Positions 41,029-45,942 of a stretch of DNA of 45,942 nt are shown piece after piece. The stretch's first letter is position 1, and each line of letters begins with the position of its first letter. Origin of the DNA: an uncultured Clostridia bacterium (GTDB taxonomy: Bacteria; Bacillota; Clostridia; Christensenellales; CAG-314); contig CANRHN010000009.1 of NCBI GenBank assembly GCA_947630425.1, positions 1 through 45,942 of the forward strand, in the 5' to 3' direction. The translations under genes were made by a program, and so were the position numbers. Under the pieces are notes generated by a model that worked only from the letters and a program-made list of their open reading frames with translations, did no database searches and was not told the origin of the DNA.

Positions 41029-41059
41029 TTGACAACGGGGGGGGGTAGTATGATAAAAT
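41029..41059 (+). promoter_or_regulatory. Promoter with G9 tract upstream of the C25 peptidase operon
   Basis: TTGACA at 41029-41034 is followed by AC and nine Gs (41037-41045), then two overlapping -10 candidates: TATGAT (41049-41054, spacer 14) and TAAAAT (41054-41059, spacer 19). Neither spacer is optimal at nine Gs; loss of two Gs or gain of three would give 17. The tract could act as a length-dependent switch. Confidence 0.6.
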
Positions 41060-41101
41060 GAGTTACAACATAACATTTATGTAAATTAAGGACTATAAAA
41101 T

Positions 41102-42709
41102 ATGTTGTTTTGTGAACATTGCGGAAAACGACTTGAGGACGGCTCGTTGTTTTGCGAAAATTGCGGTAGCCCCGTCAGCTACAACAAGGTTGAAAGGGAA
41201 ACCGTCGTCAACAACAGCGACGATGCGGAACATAGAGGGGAAAGTTCCGCCTTTTTGCTTTTTTCCAACTCCAAGTGGTACAAGGAGTGGAAAAAAATCG
41301 TGTCGAAGCTCGGAAACGAAAATGTTGGAATTGTGTTTACAAACTACGCTTCGACGCAACAGTTTTCCCGCTTCGAATCCGTTCTCAAAGACTATATCGA
41401 GCAAAAGTGCGCGGCGGGCTTGCACTACTTTGTACTCAACATTGCAAAACAAGCCGTGCGAACGGGAGTGGCTGCCGACTGCTCTTCCAACGTGGAGATA
41501 CTGAAACAAGTTTACTCCGTTGCCAAGCCCAAATATCTGCTTGTGATAGGAGACGACAAAAGCGTAGACAGCATGCATTGGCCCAGCCCCTGCTATGTTC
41601 TTGACGAAAACGGAGTGTGCGTCGGCGACAGAGACAAAATTGTCGATTCCGACCTACCGTACGCAACGCTTTTGACTCAACCGCCGCAAAACGGACAACG
41701 TTGGTATAACTACGACTTTGACCAAGCCGTGCGCGTCGGGCGTGTGCCCGCCTCTGCTTCGGACGGATTTGCCGCCGCTTGCACCTACTTGTCGCACAAC
41801 CTCAACAGTCGTCTCAACAAAAACGCGAGTTTTGCTCTTTCCGCGCAGGTGTGGGAGGTTGCGTCTCAATCGGTATATACGCCACCGAGCGGACAAGTGC
41901 TTACTTCTCCGCCCATTGTGTTGAAGGATTTCAGCACGCAAAGCATTCAAAATTACTGCTCGGGCGAGCAACCGGGCATACTTTACTTCAATCTGCACGG
42001 CAGCGACTCTACGCAGCTGTGGTACGGGCAAGAGAATTCTTACGCCGGTTGCATACAAACCTTCAGCGCGGATTGTCTGCCCCAAAGCGGCAGCTACACG
42101 TTGGCAAGCGAGGCTTGCTACGGAGCAAAGCCGAACGACCCGACAGGAATTCTGTGCAGGGCTTTGACAAACGGTTGCGTCAACTTTGTCGGTTCGCGCC
42201 AAATTGCTTACGGCGGAATTCGTCAGCTTTCCAACGCAGACATATTGACCAAGGAGTACCTGCGCTGCGTCACCGACGGAATAAGCGCGGGCGACGCGTT
42301 TGTTTCCTCTCTCAAAAAACTTATGCAGTCGGACGACATAAAAGATACCGAGCTGAAAACGATGTCGGAATTTGCTTTGTACGGCGACCCGAGCAACACG
42401 CTCGCAAACGGCAACGGCAGCAAAGCCGTCAAATCGGCAAAATTCGTTTCGTCGCTTCATGTGCCAATGCCCGATGTGCGAGGAGCGGTACAACTCAGAT
42501 TGGCAAAAGTCAACGATCAGATTTTAAAGCTTGCAGACCGGTTCGCTCGTACCGTTTGGGGCGAGGACGCTCCCGAGCCCATTACCTACAGCTTGCAGAA
42601 AAACCAATTTGTTGCGCTCTATGCCCGAGAGGGACAGCTTGGCGCAGAGGTGTTGAGAGTATATTTTGACGAAAAAGGACAGGTGAGCAAATCGTGTGTG
42701 ACCAAATGA
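41102..42709 (+). CDS. Zinc-ribbon C25-family (gingipain-like) cysteine peptidase
   Basis: The 535-residue protein starts with a zinc ribbon (C4, C7, C18, C21) and no signal peptide or membrane segment, so it is cytoplasmic. Residues about 135-400 match peptidase family C25 of clan CD: VDSDLPYATL, the conserved VRVGRVPAS strand (211-218), the catalytic His in YFNLHGSDS (H299) and the nucleophile in LASEACYGA (C339). C25 enzymes known so far are mainly secreted, as gingipains. A C-terminal beta-rich part (about 440-535) is unassigned. It leads the operon; the next gene overlaps its end by 16 bases. Confidence 0.85.
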   Translation: MLFCEHCGKRLEDGSLFCENCGSPVSYNKVERETVVNNSDDAEHRGESSAFLLFSNSKWYKEWKKIVSKLGNENVGIVFTNYASTQQFSRFESVLKDYIEQKCAAGLHYFVLNIAKQAVRTGVAADCSSNVEILKQVYSVAKPKYLLVIGDDKSVDSMHWPSPCYVLDENGVCVGDRDKIVDSDLPYATLLTQPPQNGQRWYNYDFDQAVRVGRVPASASDGFAAACTYLSHNLNSRLNKNASFALSAQVWEVASQSVYTPPSGQVLTSPPIVLKDFSTQSIQNYCSGEQPGILYFNLHGSDSTQLWYGQENSYAGCIQTFSADCLPQSGSYTLASEACYGAKPNDPTGILCRALTNGCVNFVGSRQIAYGGIRQLSNADILTKEYLRCVTDGISAGDAFVSSLKKLMQSDDIKDTELKTMSEFALYGDPSNTLANGNGSKAVKSAKFVSSLHVPMPDVRGAVQLRLAKVNDQILKLADRFARTVWGEDAPEPITYSLQKNQFVALYAREGQLGAEVLRVYFDEKGQVSKSCVTK

Positions 42710-42963
42710 CCGAGGATCTTGCAAACACTCTCACGGGCGTGGTTGTGTTTCGCAAAGTAAATGTGGGTTCAAAAAGCGAAGGGTGTTTTCCCTTTCTGCA
42801 AACAGAGGACGGAGAGTTGGTGCGCCTTGCCAAAACGGGCGACGACTCCTTTGAACAGCTGTCTCTGTTGCCCTTTGACGGCAAACAGGTGACGGTTGTG
42901 GGAACAACAAATGAATTTGACGTGTTTTGCGTCCAAGAAATAAATGAAATACAAGGAGAATAA
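42694..42963 (+). CDS. Small beta-rich protein, possibly OB-fold
   Basis: The 89-residue protein has a strand pattern typical of small beta barrels: LTGVVVFRKV, FPFLQTEDGELVRL, LLPFDGKQVTVVGTTNE, FDVFCVQEI. The DGKxVTVxG-type strand is frequent in OB-fold domains, but the family is not recognised. The start is GTG at 42694 with AGGTGAG upstream; the ATG at 42706 is too far from it. It overlaps the peptidase gene by 16 bases and ends two bases before the SPFH gene, so the three are made together. Confidence 0.7.
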   Translation: MCDQMTEDLANTLTGVVVFRKVNVGSKSEGCFPFLQTEDGELVRLAKTGDDSFEQLSLLPFDGKQVTVVGTTNEFDVFCVQEINEIQGE

Positions 42964-42965
42964 CC

Positions 42966-45002
42966 ATGAAATGCCCTCATTGTAACAATGATATAAGCGA
43001 CAACGCCAAATTTTGTCGTTTCTGCGGCGAGCGCGTCGAAACCCCAAAGGCGGAAACAGAGCCCGAACAGCCGGATTCGAACAGGGTTTCTACAAAAAAA
43101 TGTCCGTCTTGCGGAAAAGAGGTAGCTGTCGTTGCCAAGTTCTGTAGATTTTGCGGATATCAATTTCCGGAAGATACTGCTGCAACCGAGGTCTCCGGTA
43201 ATGTTGAAAAGACCGACAACTATGTGACCTGGCGCATGTTGCCCGGACAGATCGCCGTCAAAATTGACGAAAAGGAAATGGACGGGTACGGAAAGTGCAG
43301 CGGTTTGTACCTTGCCCCCGGCACCAAAGCGCTGTTCTTTGTGGACGGGAAAAACGTTGCCGAGCTGGAGAGCGGTAGGTATCGCTTTAAGGATCTCAGC
43401 AAAGAAATCAAAGCGCGCAACAAGCGCAAAGGCTTTGCTAATTTTTGGCAAAATGTATGGAAATTTGTCAAGCGTATCTTCGTAAGACGCAAAGAGGAAG
43501 AAGATACTGTCGACGACAAACACTTTTACTCCGTTATGTTGGTGCGCGGCTCTACCTTCCCGATGGTGTTTACCGTACCGGGCGTTACGACCGCCGAAGT
43601 ACGGAGCGATGTGGGCTTGCATGTTTTGTGCAACATCTCCGACGTCAACGCCTTTTTCGAAGGACTGCTTACCGACAAAAAATATGTTTCCTTGGAAGAA
43701 TTTGCAGGACATTTGCTCCCCGTGGTGACGAAAGTTCTGAATTTGGAACTGTCCGCATATTCTCCGCAACAGGTGGAAAACAACCTCGAGCTTCAACAAA
43801 AATTACTCGGTTCTTTGAATCAGTACTTTGGTCAGATTTACTCGCACACCACCGTTGCGCAAATCATCGAACTAAGCGCCAATCGCAAGGAGCTTGAACA
43901 CATACGCGAGCTTAGCGAAGAGCTTTACGTTGCGGATCAGGAATTGCAACAGGCTCAGCTGCGAAACGACTTCCTGAACAAAATGCAGAACCTCGATTAC
44001 AGCAATGAGCTGCGTTCGGCGCGTTCGCGAGTGGATTATCAAGCGTTGATGGACAAAATCGACAACGACAGACTACTCAACGAGGATCAAAAAGAGCAAT
44101 TTGTTTTGATGTTGGAATCTCAAAGACGTCTGCGCGAAGCCACCACCGAAACGGAATTTCAAAACGCGTTGGACGGACTGACCAGAAGCAGATTGTTGAG
44201 CGCGGAAGAAGTGGAAACCCTGCAAAGAGAAATTCGCCACCGCGCCGACATGGCAGAGCTTGGCGACGAACACGCGCTTGCGCTTGCCACCCTGCAAAAT
44301 TCCGTAACGCTTGACCGCGAAAAACTGCAATGGGAAATAGAGATTGGCAACAAACGCCTTCAAAATGACATCGAACGCCAACGCATGGTAGACACCTATG
44401 CCGATGAGCGTCGCAGCAGAGAAATGGATTTTGACGACCGCGAAATGAACCGCTCGTTGGAAATGCTGCGTCAAATGAAGGAGATGAAGGAAAAGGAAGC
44501 CCAAGCGGAACATCAGCGCGAATTGGATCGTGCCGCTGCGGATTTGGAAAAATACAAGGTTACCGCCACCATGAGCTTTGAGCAAATAATGGCGTCCAAC
44601 CCCAACATCACTCCCGAGGCAGCCGCAGCTTTGGCAAAGAAATTCGAGGCAGAGGCCGCAGCCGCGCAAAACGACAAAACATCGGAAATGGCGCGCATGC
44701 ACCAAGAGGACCTCAAGCAAATTTTGCAACAACAAATGGCTCTTACGCAAAGCGTTATAGGCGCGCAACAGCAATCCAACGAACGCGCCCTTGCCGACAA
44801 ACAGCGGGAAATAGACCGTATTCACGCCGAGGCGGAAAGCCACCAAGACAGAATGTTGTCCGGAATGGAAACGACCGTCAACGCCGTTGCGGGCGCAGCA
44901 AAACAAAGCCCCAAACCGCAATTTTGGTTCTGCCCCGAATGTGGAACGAAAAACAGCTTAGACACGGTTGTCTGCCAAAAATGCGGCAGTCGCTTGCAGT
45001 AA
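42966..45002 (+). CDS. SPFH-like coiled-coil protein with zinc ribbons at both ends
   Basis: The 678-residue protein has two N-terminal zinc ribbons (C3-C6-C17-C20 and C46-C49-C60-C63), an SPFH/band-7-like beta domain at about 88-300 (RMLPGQIAVKIDEKE, APGTKALFFVDGKNVAELESGRYRF, EVRSDVGLHV), a coiled coil of about 320 residues rich in Glu, Gln, Arg and Ala (about 305-635), and a final zinc ribbon (C656-C659-C670-C673). No membrane segment is seen, unlike stomatins. It resembles the YdjI-type SPFH proteins with zinc ribbons. It probably assembles into a ring or cage that recruits the peptidase. Confidence 0.82.
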   Translation: MKCPHCNNDISDNAKFCRFCGERVETPKAETEPEQPDSNRVSTKKCPSCGKEVAVVAKFCRFCGYQFPEDTAATEVSGNVEKTDNYVTWRMLPGQIAVKIDEKEMDGYGKCSGLYLAPGTKALFFVDGKNVAELESGRYRFKDLSKEIKARNKRKGFANFWQNVWKFVKRIFVRRKEEEDTVDDKHFYSVMLVRGSTFPMVFTVPGVTTAEVRSDVGLHVLCNISDVNAFFEGLLTDKKYVSLEEFAGHLLPVVTKVLNLELSAYSPQQVENNLELQQKLLGSLNQYFGQIYSHTTVAQIIELSANRKELEHIRELSEELYVADQELQQAQLRNDFLNKMQNLDYSNELRSARSRVDYQALMDKIDNDRLLNEDQKEQFVLMLESQRRLREATTETEFQNALDGLTRSRLLSAEEVETLQREIRHRADMAELGDEHALALATLQNSVTLDREKLQWEIEIGNKRLQNDIERQRMVDTYADERRSREMDFDDREMNRSLEMLRQMKEMKEKEAQAEHQRELDRAAADLEKYKVTATMSFEQIMASNPNITPEAAAALAKKFEAEAAAAQNDKTSEMARMHQEDLKQILQQQMALTQSVIGAQQQSNERALADKQREIDRIHAEAESHQDRMLSGMETTVNAVAGAAKQSPKPQFWFCPECGTKNSLDTVVCQKCGSRLQ

Positions 45003-45017
45003 AACGAGGAGAACCTT

Positions 45018-45875
45018 ATGAATTGCCCCAAATGCGGAAACGAACTTGCACCCGGAAGTAAATTTTGTATGCAATGCGGCGCAAAAGTGGAAACACAAGT
45101 CACTTGCCCCGCTTGCGGAACGCAACTCCCCGCCGGAGCGGCATTTTGCTTCTCCTGCGGACACTCGTTGAAAGGTGGCGGCGGAGGCGGCTCTGTGTTG
45201 AAAAACAATGCTATTGACGGCAACGTTACCATAGACGATTCCACGCACAACATCACCACTACCACCACAACCAACACCACCAACGTTGACAACTCCGTCA
45301 ACTACAACGCGCAAAGTCAGGTGTTCAACCAAACCACCATCAACAACACGACGTTGGAAGCAAAATCCCACTGCCGTACTTGCGGCAAGGAATTGGCTCC
45401 CGCCGCAGAAAACAAATGCCTTGCTTGCGGAGAATTGTTTTGCGACGAACACTTTGTTTCGGACGCAAGGCTGTGCACGGGCTGTGTGGACACCGCCGTG
45501 ACAGCAATGACAAACGGGGACTACTTAACCGCACGAAAAATCTTCCGCCGCTCTATCGAAGCGCAAACGGAAAATCCGTACATCTACTACTACGCGGCAA
45601 TTTGTTTGCTCGACGGCAAAAAAGCCTATGTACAAAGAAAGTCAACCATGGACGAAGCGGTCAAGTTCCTCAGCACCGCCGTTCGCCTGAGTTCTCAACC
45701 GAGCTTTTGGTATTTGCTTGCCTACATAAAATACGACTTTTACGAAAGAAACTACTACGACACCAATCCGGACTACAAACAATGCTATCAAATGGCGGTT
45801 CGTTCGGGATTGACGGAAAACGACAAGAACGATTTGTTCACAATTCTGGGCGTGCCCAAACCTTCCTGTTTATAG
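45018..45875 (+). CDS. Zinc-ribbon protein with Thr/Asn-rich tract and helical repeat region
   Basis: The 285-residue protein has two zinc ribbons (C3-C6-C17-C20 and C30-C33-C44-C47), a Gly6 linker, a Thr/Asn-rich segment at about 60-112 with eight Thr nearly in a row that could form a beta-solenoid, a B-box-like Cys/His cluster (C119, C122, C134, C137, C142, H145, C153, C156) and a helical TPR-like region from about 160 (GDYLTARKIFRRSIEAQTENPYIYYYAAICLLDGKKAY). No signal or membrane segment is present. It follows the SPFH gene by 15 bases with GAGGAG upstream and looks like an adaptor. Confidence 0.8.
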   Translation: MNCPKCGNELAPGSKFCMQCGAKVETQVTCPACGTQLPAGAAFCFSCGHSLKGGGGGGSVLKNNAIDGNVTIDDSTHNITTTTTTNTTNVDNSVNYNAQSQVFNQTTINNTTLEAKSHCRTCGKELAPAAENKCLACGELFCDEHFVSDARLCTGCVDTAVTAMTNGDYLTARKIFRRSIEAQTENPYIYYYAAICLLDGKKAYVQRKSTMDEAVKFLSTAVRLSSQPSFWYLLAYIKYDFYERNYYDTNPDYKQCYQMAVRSGLTENDKNDLFTILGVPKPSCL

Positions 45876-45933
45876 CACAAGCGATGCTTTTTGAAATATG
45901 CAACCCATCAAACAAAAAAAAGGAGAAGATTGT

Positions 45934-45942
45934 ATGAAAAAA
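45934..45942 (+). CDS. Start of a further gene, cut by window end
   Basis: ATG AAA AAA follows AAAGGAGAAGATTGT, a strong ribosome-binding site, 58 bases after the previous stop with no terminator between. The MKK start suits an exported protein, but only three codons are visible. It probably belongs to the C25-SPFH operon. Confidence 0.55.

Noticed and set aside
41102..42709. CHAT or caspase-type defence effector
   Set aside because: The VRVGRVP strand and the spacing of HG and ACYG fit C25 better than CHAT; a defence role is kept only as one possibility.

Overview
The window looks like a chromosomal segment from an anaerobic member of the Bacillota (Clostridia-like, probably an uncultured gut lineage). 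The reasons are a class III (oxygen-sensitive) ribonucleotide reductase, a single-cluster ferredoxin, a stand-alone Spo0A-type DNA-binding domain, BcrAB-like ABC transporters beside an OmpR-type two-component system, large InlB/LRR-type lipoproteins, strong AGGAGG ribosome-binding sites and many near-consensus sigma-A promoters (TTGACA-17-TATAAT). No mobile element, phage or CRISPR array is visible. The lineage is an inference; no rRNA is present to test it.

Layout. 1-823: end of a gene cut by the window edge, then a tRNA-Arg(ACG) locus with decayed tRNA copies, tandem repeats and a strong promoter about 290 bases upstream. 824-4280: nrdD-trxB operon behind two NrdR boxes; NrdD carries a fused C-terminal redoxin domain, so the neighbouring thioredoxin reductase may feed it electrons directly. 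4534-11410: ferredoxin; a tsaD / P-type ATPase / M32 carboxypeptidase operon; asnS. 11757-11845: tRNA-Ser(GGA). 11992-19762: two giant tandem surface lipoproteins, preceded by a short promoter-to-terminator transcript unit (about 19865-19951) that may be a small RNA or attenuator. 20033-21952: a metallo-beta-lactamase-fold hydrolase and a divergent zinc-dehydrogenase relative that has lost its catalytic zinc ligands.

22030-28663: one long minus-strand regulatory/transport locus: response regulator, intramembrane-type histidine kinase, two unrecognised membrane proteins, a small coiled-coil protein and two tandemly duplicated ABC ATPase/permease pairs. Direct repeats with 11-base spacing stand upstream of both the regulator and the transporter genes, which suggests one regulon for envelope or peptide stress. 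28999-40716: mostly housekeeping genes (flavin reductase, cysteine hydrolase, rRNA methyltransferase, trpS, cysK, leuS, nnrD). A trpS-linked operon adds an isoprenoid-synthase-like DUF5685 protein, a degenerate J-domain protein with a Cys-rich tail and a membrane protein; an orphan Spo0A C-terminal domain protein lies before nnrD.

41029-45942 is the most unusual part: a plus-strand operon encoding (1) a zinc-ribbon plus C25 (gingipain-like, clan CD) cysteine peptidase with no secretion signal, (2) a small beta-rich, possibly OB-fold protein, (3) an SPFH-like coiled-coil protein with zinc ribbons at both ends, (4) a zinc-ribbon protein with a Thr/Asn-rich tract and a helical repeat region, and (5) a further gene cut by the window end. 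The promoter has a run of nine Gs between TTGACA and two possible -10 boxes, which could make expression switchable. A protease, a small OB-like partner and an SPFH scaffold resemble the logic of NfeD-stomatin operons built from different parts; this is the best candidate for an undescribed system.
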